From positions 62,001 to 126,000 of the forward strand of contig JAYMGJ010000050.1 of NCBI GenBank assembly GCA_037178675.1: 64,000 bases of DNA, given 5' to 3'. The notes below the pieces were generated by a model. The model was not told where the DNA came from, ran no database searches, and saw nothing but the letters and a program-made list of their open reading frames with translations. Source of the stretch: Scleroderma bovista. Its lineage: Eukaryota; Basidiomycota; Agaricomycetes; Boletales; Sclerodermataceae. A program made the position numbers and the translations under genes. Positions 23,299 to 34,429 of the stretch are shown piece after piece; within the stretch, counting starts at the first letter, position 1; every line of letters begins with the position of its first letter.

Positions 23299-24789
23299 CT
23301 AGCTACTCTTGGGCCATGGGATGCGTTCCGCGGAGAAAATAATAGATTTCAGCGCATTTTCCTTCGATCGTTGTATATCAGTACTAGCTTTCTTGATAGC
23401 CTCCTTCAAGTGCGTAATGATTGCCGCATGCAGCTCTCTAGCAGCTTTGTCGATGTCTTTAGGATCGTCACCCTGAGAAGTCGGATAGAACTCGAATGGA
23501 GGGGCACCAGTCGGAGTGGGACTGGTACGGCGGAGAGGCTCATACGGTTGCTGAACCATGATGTCAGCAACGGGCTTTAGGACATCGACCATGATCGCAT
23601 GCGTGTTCGTAATAAGAGCGCGACGGTGGACGGGGGCTGCAACTTGCCAAGTCTTCTCGAGTGTAACCAAGAGATAGCAGTAAGTAGCGTTCGAAGCAAG
23701 CGCCAGCTAGTGAAAAAAAATTGCGATTAGCAGAACGCATAGCGATGCCGAATACCATACCTGATACACGAATGGCGTCTTCTTGAAATCCTCGGCATGG
23801 GGTGAGGAAGGGACAGGGTAGCAATCCCAGTCGGTTCGTTTCTGGTAGAGCTCTAGGAACATCTGGTAGTGCGCATCTTCGACGCCCACGCTACCCTCCC
23901 CCTGGTCAATTATTGTCTTGATTGCATCGTGAGCAGTTTCATCGTCAACAACTTGGATCATCAGATCACCAAAGAATTCCTGCGAGGAATATTGAAGACC
24001 TTCATTGATGAAATCAATGTAGCTGCCGCAATCCAAGATCACTGAAATAATATGAATAAAATTCAGTTTCACGCGCAGATATTACATACTTCGTTCGAGT
24101 GTGGTATAAAACTCCCCAATACTATTGAAATCGGGCAGTTGCTCAGTGTGATATTGTAGTGGTAGGCGGGATGCTTGTTCAGATTTTCCTACGTTGACGG
24201 ATTCATCCTCCGCAGAAAGATTTGGAGGTTCCATGTAGGGCGCTTCGATCTGAGGCACACCAAGGGTCAGGGTCATGAGGAGCGTATGAGAAAGTAAAAA
24301 TCAAGTTACCCTCAAGAAACATTCAAGGTTGTCTTTCTTACAAGGCTCAAGCTTCATTGGGATCTTTGAATGAAGGATGGTCTCGTCTTCACCGTATGTT
24401 GGTATAGCTGACTTGAGATAAAGGCGGGGTCCCGAATCGATCGACGTCAAGATGTTCCCTGCAAGCGCCATATGTAACATCTCCTGACGGACCACAACTA
24501 TATGCAGCTGTTAAAACTACATCGACTGGCTCGGATATCAATCACCTGCAATCTTGGCTTTTGCCCGGAGACCGTCCATTACGTCTGGGTCAGGGTTCTT
24601 GCTACGGACACCTATGATACTACAAAGGGAGTAAAGGTATAACTGAGTCACGCAGTTAGCAGGATAATCCATAAACTAAACGGAAAAATGACCCACTGGA
24701 ATAGTGGAGAGTTCGACATGGACAGCATCACGGAGTAATATCGTGATATCCTTCTTGAACTTGGCTCGTTCAGCTGGCGTATGCACCAT
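23299..24789 (-). CDS. VioB-type ferritin-like protein (iminophenylpyruvate dimer synthase family), left copy
   Basis: Six exons (24789-24697, 24642-24546, 24497-24310, 24249-24090, 24041-23761, 23706-23299) give 408 residues in phase. The N-terminal half fits the ferritin-like fold of the iminophenylpyruvate dimer synthase domain (Pfam PF12902, found in VioB/RebD/StaD). Visible helices carry metal-type residues: AVHVELSTIPLYLYSLCSI, then VVRQEMLHMALAGNIL with the E..H pair, and further Glu/His helices in VGVEDAHYQMFLELY. In bacteria these enzymes couple imines made by a partner amino-acid oxidase. Here the partner candidate is the divergent LodA-like oxidase 1.5 kb away. Metal binding and activity are inferred. 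Almost identical to the right-arm copy at 41169. Confidence 0.85.
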
Positions 24790-26291
24790 GGAAAATAGGA
24801 GAAGGCTTTGTAGAGGGTGTCACCCCGAAGGCTTGGTCTTATGTGATGAGAGAATGTGCCCACAAGGACCACATTTGGGATTAAGACGTTATCTCTCATT
24901 TTTTGGTTCCAACGAATATCTGCAAAATTGGATACCACAGAGTCGGGACGATGTAATGATAAGGCGACGGATGCTCTTCCGAGCTCTTTGGCTCCGGCAA
25001 ACTTTACTTGGCTGAATATTGGTCCTCGACCCTTGGACAGATACGGCAGATTGGCGCGTACCTGAGATCGAAATATGAATGATTCTATCGTCGGGCATCA
25101 GGAATGATGGAATTCCCTTGCGGTAGCGCACAGCGGCGCAACCCCTAAGTAATGCTGTTGCTAGAGCGTCCGGTAAGCTCCAGTGAGAGGCATGTTCTGA
25201 CCTGGAAAGCTACATATAATGAGCATTGCTTCCGTACTGAGCGCTGAAAGCAAAGAAACTGCGAAGTATGAAAAAACTGGCACGTATTTACTGTAGGAAG
25301 AGTCCACTCAGCAAAGAGGGACAATAGCGAGCTCCATGACCTAACGCACAGTAACTTTAAGCCCCGTTTCGGGTGTACTGACAGTAAAATAATCAAACGT
25401 GGGCAAAGAATGACTGAACATCGGAAGCCTGCAAAGAGAAGGAACCTACATGGTATAAATCATAATCGCTTTCTGTACGATGAGCTGACCCGAAGTTCGG
25501 GAATTCCACTGTCCGAGACAAAATAATGCGCAGCATCAAGGTGATCCACGAGGGCATCACCGATGTTGAGCGAAAATAACTAGTTGCCTTACTATGAGTG
25601 TAAATGAAACATTGGGCAGACCACGACGTTACAGAATAAATGGTTGACTGATACCGTTTCGCCACTGTGTGGTGTCCGATACCGTACCTGGACGTTCGAA
25701 ATGGATCATTCGAATCGTTGGGGTGAGGTTTGGAGTAATCACTGTTCCCTGGAGATAACGATTGGAATGGTCCAGATATGATCATCGGATACGACACACG
25801 AGAACAGCGGAATGGATATAGATAAGTTACTAAACAGGAGCTCCTAGCTAGCGCCTCACATTCTTCGCCTTTTTTCGTCATCCACGAATTTAGGTTTCAT
25901 GCAAGCAGCTCCGACACGACGGCGCTATTATTCTGGTCAGTGAAGATATGTTCTGATCACGGAATCCCGGTTTCCCGCCAGTCTTTGACCTCTGCTTGAT
26001 CGGCCAAACTCCATAAACAGGGCAAGATGTCTTATCCATGTCACCCACGTTGGCACACCTGTTCCAGCCGCGGGTGATAACAAAAAAGCGGACAAGTCAT
26101 GTACCTCGAGGCAGCATACTAGATGGCGGGTCATCTTCCCCTTAACTGGGCCGAATTGTTGACGTCCTGACTCGGAGATATCCAACAAGCAATCGAGGAA
26201 TGTATAAGTATCCGCGGCAAAGTCCCTTCATTCAGCATTCCGTCTTCCTTGACCTTGGAGTTTGCCTCTGAAGCGCTTTAACATCGTCGCA
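24790..26291. other. 1.5-kb divergent intergenic region, left arm
   Basis: Lies between the ferritin-like and LodA-like starts. A 162-codon open frame (25393-25881, minus) has no matching open frame in the right arm, so it is probably not a gene. Patches near 24800-25130 remain similar to 40790-41140. Shared regulation of the two flanking genes is an inference. Confidence 0.5.
26203..26210 (+). promoter_or_regulatory. TATA box of the left LodA-like gene
   Basis: TATAAGTA, 82 bp upstream of ATG 26292. The identical element lies at 39727-39734 on the minus strand before the right copy, about 87 bp from its ATG. Conservation between diverged arms supports function. Confidence 0.6.
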
Positions 26292-28562
26292 ATGACTGTC
26301 CATTATCCCGAAATAAGCTACATACAGATATTTCCTCCCATAGGCGTTGCTCGCCTTGGAGACTCTGGGTTCAACCTCGACACCGGAAAGCCAGACGGCG
26401 AGATACAATGGTTCCTCCCGTCCGACCTTCCTGGGACGGAGAATATGCCTGATAGTCTGAACGGACGTTTCAGAGACGATAACAATCGCATCAAGCGTCA
26501 GGTGAGCCAATTCAACCCCGTTCTTGAGTACATTCAGTTCCAACTCCCTACTCGGCTATCCTCACAGGCCGTCCGTTTTCGTGTCTACGCATACAATGAG
26601 AGTGGCACTAATCTCGGGGAAATTACGTCGGGAAGGGATTCTCCCTATCAACTCGATTGGACTGTCCATGTCGCCAACCATAAGGCTTCATACTACGAGT
26701 TCCATGGTATGTTCTTTTTACGCATATACCTGTATCTGAAACCTGGTTAGGCCAGTATAAAAACAGAGAAGGTTTGAGAAATCCAGATGTCCAAGGTGGT
26801 ATGGTACATAATCATCTCATCTCCGAAGGGTATGAACTGAATCTATTTTGTAGCTCCCAGAAGAGCGAACAATGTTACAAGTTGATGGCGAGAGGAAGAT
26901 AATATCAAATGGAAAGGGGTCGGACCAGCCAGCTTCGCCAATTGACCTTACGGGAGATTTCTATGGGTCCCAAACGGACCCCACGGAAGTTCACCTTGGG
27001 CAACTGCGCACGGACGATAAGGGACGTCTCATTTTCATCGGAGGTGCTGGTTATTCGCGCTGCGTCAGAAAACATGGAACTCCTCACTTCCAACCTGATA
27101 TTACTTCCGAGTTCGACAGTATAGACTGGGTCGACGACACGTGTGACGGGTGGGTTCATGTGGTCGTGCGGATCGTGAACCCCCGGAAGATGTGAGCAAC
27201 TCCCCATCAACTGTATCCATCTCTGACGCATTTAAAAAGTTTCTCCGCTAAGAACAGATCCACTGTACTCAGTGCACCTCCGAAGTTCGCTTGGGGCATC
27301 AATGCACCTACCACTCTGTTTGACCTTCTAGAGAACATATATAGCAAATGGAAAGATCACCTTGATACGGACTTCTATATCGACATATGGCCGGTCCTGC
27401 GGTCCACTTACGTGTTATCTTGGGTCAACAAGGATGCATACGAGGGACACGGTACGTACACCCCATGTGAGTGGTAACATTATGATACATTGCGAAAAAA
27501 AATAGGAGTGGCTGGGAAAGGGAATTTCTTGACAATGGAAGATCAGCTCAAGTCTAAAGGAGAGGAAAGTCGGCTACTCCGCGAGCATGTATTCAATCGT
27601 CTGAGACTCCCGGACTACGAAGATCCGGGCCAAGCCAACACGATATTTATGCCTCGGCTCTCTGGTAATAAGTAGGTGCTGTGAATGTCCTGTCGTTCTG
27701 AAACTGATGTGGGGATCCAGTGGTGATGCAATTGAGCCTGGAGAGAATCTAAGGCCTAATGAAGATGCTCCCCCGATCAAACGGTTCGCGGCATTGACAA
27801 AGGTGCAATATGAACGCTTCAAGGCATGGAAAGATGGAAACTTCGCCGTTACAATCCCACCGTGGCGTAAATACAACAGTTTTGAAGCAGTTCCTGTGCA
27901 ATACCAGCCCAGGTTATTAACGCGTGCTGCCCTCGAACACACGATCGGAGAGCCTCTTTATCCTGGATTGGAGATGTACTGGCTTGCGAGGCTACCAGAG
28001 TTATATCTCCCTGACCAATCTTCGCCGGACGATGATCCTCCTTTCCGCATTAACCACGACAAATATCCGTGCGGTCACCTAGGTCGTGGTCTCAGTTTGC
28101 CGTGGCAGAGTGATTTTGACCAATGCAACACTCACTGGTATGTTCTGGTAGCCGTTGTATCTTCATCTTCATCAAACTTGTTCCACAGGTGGCCATCTGG
28201 CAGGCCTGATGACGTTATTAATATTAAGTTTGTGACGGAGCAAGTATCGACCAGGGTTATTACAGAAAAGGAATTCATCGAGTCCATTGCTCCTAAGCGG
28301 AAGAAGTGGACCCGAGGCCTGCGTGAAACTCCAGATTGTAAGTTTCACTTCGTTGCGGTGTGTCCAGGATCTGATTAATTGTCCAGACCCATCCGAGTAC
28401 TATCCCGGAAGCACGGACATGGTTCGCCACTGGCAAAAGCTCGGATTTGTTGCGAAAGACCCTAGGTTTATCATCGGCGATTCAAGGTTGCCTATGTGGG
28501 TGGAGAATGAGCGGATGCACATTCCCGAAGAGACTGTAAGGCGTAACGAATTTGTTTTGTAA
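26292..28562 (+). CDS. LodA-like quinoprotein amino-acid oxidase, left copy
   Basis: Nine exons (26292-26501, 26568-26706, 26751-26803, 26854-27191, 27240-27451, 27506-27671, 27721-28137, 28189-28337, 28387-28562) give 619 residues in phase. The N-terminus matches the L-lysine epsilon-oxidase/glycine oxidase (LodA/GoxA) family: IFPPIGVARLGDSG, the GRFRDDNNRIKRQAVRFRVYAYN block and LDWTVHVANHKA. Later come DDKGRLIFIGGAGYSR and the C-terminal catalytic-type motif PWQSDFDQCNTHWWPSGRPDDV (residues about 500-518). In LodA a Cys and a Trp form cysteine tryptophylquinone, with an Asp four residues before the Cys; here Asp504 and Cys508 have that spacing, and Trp512/513 follow. Members deaminate amino acids, releasing ammonia and hydrogen peroxide. 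The substrate is unknown. No LodB-type flavoprotein partner is in the window. Confidence 0.85.
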
Positions 28563-30312
28563 GCTGACAGGATATGTGCGGCGTCTATCTTTTTCCACAT
28601 AATTCTGTGACGTTGGACAGTTGCATAATGTACTAACTATCATTTACTCAATGCCATCCTAGCCCTTTGTATGTCCTATGCTGTGACCCCTTCTTCTCAA
28701 TTGAATTGGCTTCTTGGCTTGCGTGAGCCGAATATTAATGGCCATAATAATTCAAGAGACCCATTAGACTCGGCATAGACGCAGCCAGGGAAAGCGTTCG
28801 AACCACAATCCGCTAGAGCCTTCACAATATGATATGCTCATGATATTACATCATATGCAGTGGGAACCACACAAAGAACTCCTCAGAGATTTCGGGTAGT
28901 GTCATCACTGAGGACAGAAAGCGAGGTCAACGACGTCGATCATAATGTTCTCGACAAGTCCGGAAGTGTTTTATTGCTGCAGCGTATGTCTGTTGCTGCG
29001 TGCCGTGCAACGACGCTTTTCAGATGGCACAAGACTCACCCACCCTTACTTTCGTCTGGTTTAGTGACTTATTTAGTCCTACTGCCAGACGAAAATGAAA
29101 ACCAGGATGACATAGGTCCGTGGCTGTGACAATGATTAGCTCTGATCTAGAATATACCTACTGCTGGCCGTTTCCTCGAGCGTGATTGGAATAAATATAC
29201 AGTGTTCAGCATGTTCGTCTCTGTCAACAGGCTTACGACAATTCCGGCTTTCCAGTAGATGCACTACTCGTGTGTTTTGGTCAACTTACATAATGACTGG
29301 TACTAAACATCGCTCTGGAGGGGCCAGTGGTGTTCTGTGTACTTTTTATCGTTCGTGCCCTACTTACCTTGCCCTTTAAACATGAAAACTTGCCGGCCCT
29401 TCTCGCCTTGCTCCATTTTGGCAAATGTGCGGTGGGTACTGGTTAACGATCAGTGGGAGCAGTCGTGGACTTTTAGTATCAACTGCGCGAGTCCCCTAAA
29501 TCACCCTTTGGCACCAGATTGACCAGATAGCTTCTCAGTGTCGCTTTTTCTAATTGGGCTCAGCGTTGACCCAAGCGGGCTTGAAGAATCATTGGTGCTA
29601 GACGACAGCATGAGACGCAGGGCTAGTCACAAAATCGCATACCGCATTGCAATTAGAATTGGAACAGCCTGTGTGGGGTCAGCGCTTCAGCGCCACATAC
29701 ATCATACTACCTTGCCGCAAACAGGCCTATAATGTATCCATCACATGGTCATTCATACCTGTCAATGTCAATACTGAACTAGCCTGCCTTGGAATACCTG
29801 CCTTGGAAGTGGAGTGCGCTACGTGTCAATTATCCAGTTCAGAGGAGGCTAGTTGTGTTGCCAATAGGCACGTCCACTATCGGAATTCGTTCGTGTATTT
29901 GTCCAGTGAACCCACTCAGATCAAGGGCCATGGTCATCTGGTTGTCTCGTGCTCGGGGTTCAAAGGTCATCAGCGGTACCTTGTAAATTGAAATGGCATT
30001 ATCATCTTCCCCACACAGGGTATGTGAACCAGTGAAAAGAGCGGACAATAATGAAGTACTCCTGCCGAGATCAATGACTGACACTTGCAATATGCATCCG
30101 GGCAAGACAGGTTGCGTATCCTGAGGATACAAACAAAGGAGCCCAGATAAGGAATAAACTTATCTGACTTGCGCTTAAAATGATGTCCAGGCAAATGCTA
30201 ACGCGCACTGCAGGCTCCAACAGAAGCAAGTCCATTGGCGGCCCATCAGTGGAGCTGAACAAGTAGCGCATGATTTGAATTTGCAAGATCCGAAAACAAA
30301 AACAACGATAAC
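28563..30312. other. spacer segment between arm and SRP receptor gene
   Basis: The first ~150 bp belong to the left arm. Short frames such as 29647-29991 (+) have no recognisable features. A dispersed repeat copy lies at 29760-29920. No supported gene. Confidence 0.4.
29760..29920 (+). repeat. dispersed repeat, copy B
   Basis: Partner of 19241-19400, same orientation. It shares CTGTCAATGTCAATACTG, ACTAGCCTGCC, AATTATCCAGTT and GTTCGTGTATTTGT with several mismatches and small indels. Confidence 0.6.
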
Positions 30313-32908
30313 CTAGTCACTTAGCATAGCTTGTACCACGTTGTCCACCCTTAACTGCCTCAAGTCCGTGTATGTCTTGGAGGAACCAAGAGTCAGTGGG
30401 CGAGCCAATAAACACAAAAAGAAAGGGAGCGAACCTGTCCACAGCCGACAAAAATGATCGGCTGACCGGTTACATATGTCATGGAAAGTGCGGCTCCAAC
30501 CTTCAGGGAAGAATTCAGTCTCATGCTCTGACGTAGACGGAACCAGAGACATGCCTTGTCATCTACAGTATCCCATTTTGTCACGAGCATACCATCGATA
30601 CCGCGGCTTTTGCCCATCGAAGCGGACGAGAAATCACGTAGGGCGCGGTCAAATTTAGTGAGTTGGTCGACAGCTTCATTACCGACTAGTGCCTCCCCCA
30701 CGAAGATGACCTTGTCAGGATTGTTCATTGCTACAAGCTGTCTGGAAGTAAGTACAGACGCCAGCAAGGATGTGTAAACGGACCTTTGCCAATGCTCTCA
30801 TCAAAGGCTGTGAGAGTCAAGGAGGTTAGCTGCCACAAGATGGGTATGGGCCACCCACCTCGTTGTCCTGCATACGACCTGCGGTGTCAATAAGAACTAC
30901 GTCGAAACCATTTTCTTTGGCTAAATGACACAACAACATCAGTGAATTGACTTGGGTGCCGCAGGAAACACGTCACCGTAATTAATAGCATCCTTTGCGA
31001 TGGCAGCAGCATCCTTGCCATATCCTTTCTCGAAGAGCTCGACGCGGCCCTTGCTGTCCATCGCCCCATCAACCCCCAGCGTACTCAGGTTACGTACGTG
31101 TACGCGCAGCTGCTCAACCGCTCCGCTCCTATTCACACATTCGGTATGACAAGGCGGTATGGTCAAACTGTACTCACCGGAAAGTGTCGCATGCAGCAAT
31201 AAGAACCCGAAGGTTGTTCTGGATCAACCAAAAGCAGACTTTGGATAAATTGGTGCTCTTCCCTACACCATTCACGCCCACGAAGGTGATGGCATACGGT
31301 ACCCTCTGTTGCGAAGAGGGAAGGGGGGAGGACAACTTGGTTCGAATTGACAACAACAAGTCAGTTGACGTCTTTGGAGTAAGGATCCTCGTTAAGGAAG
31401 CGGAGAGCGCCGTGCGAACGGCGTTGTTGGTTGCTAATAGTCCCTATGAGAATGGGACAAAATTGCCGACAAAGTGACTTACTCTGGAACCCCCCGACTT
31501 TCTTCCCCAGAAGACTTTCACCAACACCCTCGCAAATCTTGTCAGCAATCTCCATCGCAACATTCTTCTTCATGAGATGTTGCTTCATTCCCTCGAGCAC
31601 CGGCTTCAAATCCTGGTCCGTCAATACCTTGGATCCCGTCAAGCGGGCAAAGATAGAACCAAGTGCACCGAGAGAGCTCGTGCTTTGGCGGGCTGTCCCT
31701 GTGCTTAAAGCACGGGCAATGACACTATCCGCCGCCTCCCCCGCGCTGGTAAAATCCCAATCTTTCACTTCGTATAGACCATCCCTGTTCCGAGTACCCA
31801 AAGACGTTGCATCAACGAGGCTCTTCGGATCATGCAGTGGACGCCCGTCCGCGCCAGATTCAGCCTTGTCGACGCTAAAATCGAGAGATGCCATGTCAGA
31901 CTCGCTGGGAGTCTCGTCACCCCATTTTCGTTGTGTCTTGACCTTGGTTTTGCGCTTATTAGACTCGTTGCTGGGGTGGATGTATTAGGGTCTACAAGGG
32001 GAGCAAGATGAGCAGACTGACTCTGAGTTGGGACCGCTGTCACGCCCAGACTCTCCGCGTGACATTCCTCGTCCCCCACGCCTGCCGCCCCGTCCACGCA
32101 GCCTGTTCTTCAACGCTTGGACATTTCTCGCTATTTGTTGTTCGTCTTGCGGTGCTTCCGGAGACTCCGTCGGAACTACGCATTATGCTGAATCAAGAAA
32201 TCAGAATGGCGACAGTGCAACGTACCGGTGCTACTATCATCTGAGAGTGTTTGTTCAGCCTGATCAGCTCTAGCGAATGGTCTGAGCCTCGACTTCCGTT
32301 CCTACAAACAATGAATTCACACAGCCTCCCTAAAACGCCATCAAAACGGCACCTGAGCAGCCTTGTCCTCGAAGCTTTTGAGCAAATCAGAAAACAGCTT
32401 GTCCCAACCTTGGAATGCCTCGGTAAAAGTCCATGATGATTTTGAAGTGCCTGGTTTCCCTTTGCTCATGGCATGCAGCGAGGCAACGAATGCGGTCAAG
32501 AACGGTTCGAAGAGCTTGATAAAGAGGGCTTTCATCGCTGTCAGGAGGTCATCGACGTATGTGAGCTGGAGAATGCGCTGCCACGCAACCTACGCAAGCT
32601 AGAACTCAGTGTAGGTCAGTAATAGCAAGTATGACGACTGTACCACAAAGATCAACTCGAGGTCGTTTACGAACGTCCACTTTACTGCATATCCATCCTT
32701 TTCGTATTTCTGTTCGGCTGTTCGACCTTCGATCAATGCTTCACGGATGAGCGAGTTGACTGGCGAGGCTGCGGTCGAGGCTATATGGGAGGCCTCCGGG
32801 GTAAATGAATGAGACCAGAGGACAACCCCACCTAGGAAAGCGTCAGAATTGCTGGTCCTCGTCGTAATAAGGTGTACCTTTATGTGATATCGAGCAATGG
32901 TCGAGCAT
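30313..32908 (-). CDS. SRP101: signal recognition particle receptor alpha subunit
   Basis: ER-membrane receptor GTPase that docks SRP-ribosome complexes. Thirteen exons (32908-32878, 32831-32644, 32589-32353, 32301-32226, 32175-32022, 31970-31483, 31433-31178, 31128-30977, 30920-30859, 30807-30784, 30737-30555, 30500-30435, 30375-30313) give 659 residues in phase. The N-terminal SRX domain starts MLDHCSISHKGGVVLWSHSF. A charged linker with RGRGGRRGGRG follows, then the NG domain: GVNGVGKSTNLSKV (P-loop), AACDTFRSGAVEQL, LIDTAGRMQDNE, a TKWDTVDDK guanine-binding stretch and GQPIIFVGCGQTY. The intron after TVDDK begins with GC rather than GT. The gene lies in the single-copy spacer between the inverted arms. 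Confidence 0.95.
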
Positions 32909-33135
32909 GTCTGACTGTACGATTTGTTACACGACGGCAGTGTACTTTGGAGAAATAACCGATCTTACATAAGCAGAGAGCATCGGACAATACTGTATTT
33001 GTAGTAGTACACCGCAGCATCCATACATCTCCTTCGGCAATTCTCCAATAAATATGAACGCATGCGGCAGGATATGTAAGAAGGCAATACTCCGGGGACC
33101 AGTACCATATCACTCGGCACGGCTCCTCACTGGCA

Positions 33136-34254
33136 TTACTCATGTCCTTCCCAGTGGTGGTCCTCGCGGCGCAAAGGACGTAAAGACATCGCACGCTGTA
33201 CAGATGCATCTCGACCATCGGGCTCGAAGTCGGACATCTGTGACACAGCCAAGTGTGAAACGCCAGGATATGAATTCTGTGGCTGATGGTGCGACCGTCG
33301 CTGGGAGGCACTGGGCCGAGGGGCAGATGCGGGTACACTCTCTGGCCGGCGACTCCGCAAACGAGGTATTATGGTAGGCACTTCGATGATGGGGTCTCCA
33401 TCCCACTGCTCACTGCTTGGATCATGATTGTTCTGGACGTGATTGTCAAGCGAGTGAGCTGTTTCTGCCGCTCCAACTGCTGGCTGTGCCGAATAACGGT
33501 TTGGCTCGAGAGGCTTTGGAGATGTTGATGGATTTGGTGACCACGTTGAATCGGGGAACTCCACACTGCTCATCGCTGGGCTGGAATAATAAGTGGTTTG
33601 CGTGAACGGAGGTGGAGGGGATGGAGGGGTAGGGAGATAATGCGAAAGCCCAGATTTTTCATTATCTCGGGGAGTGGTAGGTTCAAGCCTGAAAATTGGC
33701 GCGGTGCCTGTCTTGAGAGAATTGATGAACTCGGATGATGGCGCGATGCGCTTGCGCCGACGACGGCGGATGTACAGCAAAAGGCCGAAGGCGATACATG
33801 CGATGAATCCCACACCCCCGATTACGCCTCCGATGATCGCACCAGAGTGGGAGGAGGAAGAGGAGGAAGAGGAACCGGTTGAGGACGTTGGAGCTTGAGC
33901 CTGATTCTGCGGCGACGCTGTCGACGGGGTGGTTGGCGTATCGGTGGTTGGCGTAGCGGAAGCAAGCAAGCTTGTCGTCGTATCGGTAGTTGGCGTGGTG
34001 GAAGCAGGTGTACTGGACGGTGGATAAGTAGTCTGAGTGCAGTGGGGAAACGGGCAATGACTAGACATGATGAAACCAAGGTCCAGTCGTTCAGAAAGGG
34101 TCGGGGTGTCAGACCATGAGCCTACGCTGTGCGGCAAGGGAGGGTCAAGGTGAAGGTCAGGCGTACTGGTACGGAGGGATAACTCACCGAGGACACTATA
34201 TGGGTGTCTGGTCGGAATGGAGGGAAGGAGAAAAGCAAGGACCTGTGAGAGCAT
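33136..34254 (-). CDS. single-pass membrane protein with Ser/Thr-rich ectodomain
   Basis: Open frame of 372 codons from ATG 34254. The order is a hydrophobic start (MLSQVLAFLLPS), a Ser/Thr/Pro-rich segment (TPTTDTTTS.. repeats, likely O-glycosylated) and a poly-Ser run. One membrane helix (GAIIGGVIGGVGFIACIAFGL) follows, then RRRRRKR as the cytosolic stop-transfer. The long cytosolic tail has poly-Pro and Ser-rich disorder. This architecture resembles fungal wall-stress sensor-like or Mid2-like proteins, but no named domain is seen. The N-terminal end is uncertain: an alternative ATG is at 34068 (MSSHCPFPHC), and a GTGAGT donor at about 34185 may mark an unmodelled intron. Confidence 0.6.
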   Translation of the reverse strand: MLSQVLAFLLPSIPTRHPYSVLGELSLRTSTPDLHLDPPLPHSVGSWSDTPTLSERLDLGFIMSSHCPFPHCTQTTYPPSSTPASTTPTTDTTTSLLASATPTTDTPTTPSTASPQNQAQAPTSSTGSSSSSSSSHSGAIIGGVIGGVGFIACIAFGLLLYIRRRRRKRIAPSSEFINSLKTGTAPIFRLEPTTPRDNEKSGLSHYLPTPPSPPPPFTQTTYYSSPAMSSVEFPDSTWSPNPSTSPKPLEPNRYSAQPAVGAAETAHSLDNHVQNNHDPSSEQWDGDPIIEVPTIIPRLRSRRPESVPASAPRPSASQRRSHHQPQNSYPGVSHLAVSQMSDFEPDGRDASVQRAMSLRPLRREDHHWEGHE

Positions 34255-34429
34255 TAAGGGTGACAAGGGAGCAGTGCCTCGTCGGGCGACTACTGCACCT
34301 CAGTTAACCATGATGCATGGGATGTGATGGGCATCAAGTGGTGTTCTATCAAGACACCACACTTACTCGAACTTGCAAGTTTCGTGATATCAGCCTCGAC
34401 GCGAGGTTTCCATCAACTTTGCAGTGCTG

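Larger units (their letters stand above)
20650..28720 (+). repeat. inverted repeat, left arm (~8.1 kb)
   Basis: Reverse-complement similarity to 37155-45870 across the whole arm, interrupted by small indels. Gene order from the outside: HET-domain pseudogene, ferritin-like gene, LodA-like gene. The outer edge is recognisable from ATGGCAAAG and GTTATTCTGTG(T)CC shared with the right arm. The inner edge lies just after CCATCCTAGCCCT and CTCAATTGAATTGGCTTC (about 28715). Edge positions are by eye, plus or minus about 30 bp. Confidence 0.9.

Noticed and set aside
25393..25881. 162-codon open frame (-) between ferritin-like and LodA-like genes
   Set aside because: The homologous DNA in the right arm does not keep the frame open, so it is unlikely to be protein-coding.
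33895..34119. Arg/Gly-rich frame (+) at 33895-34119
   Set aside because: Antisense of the Thr/Pro/Ser-rich ectodomain of the membrane protein; a mirror of its codons.
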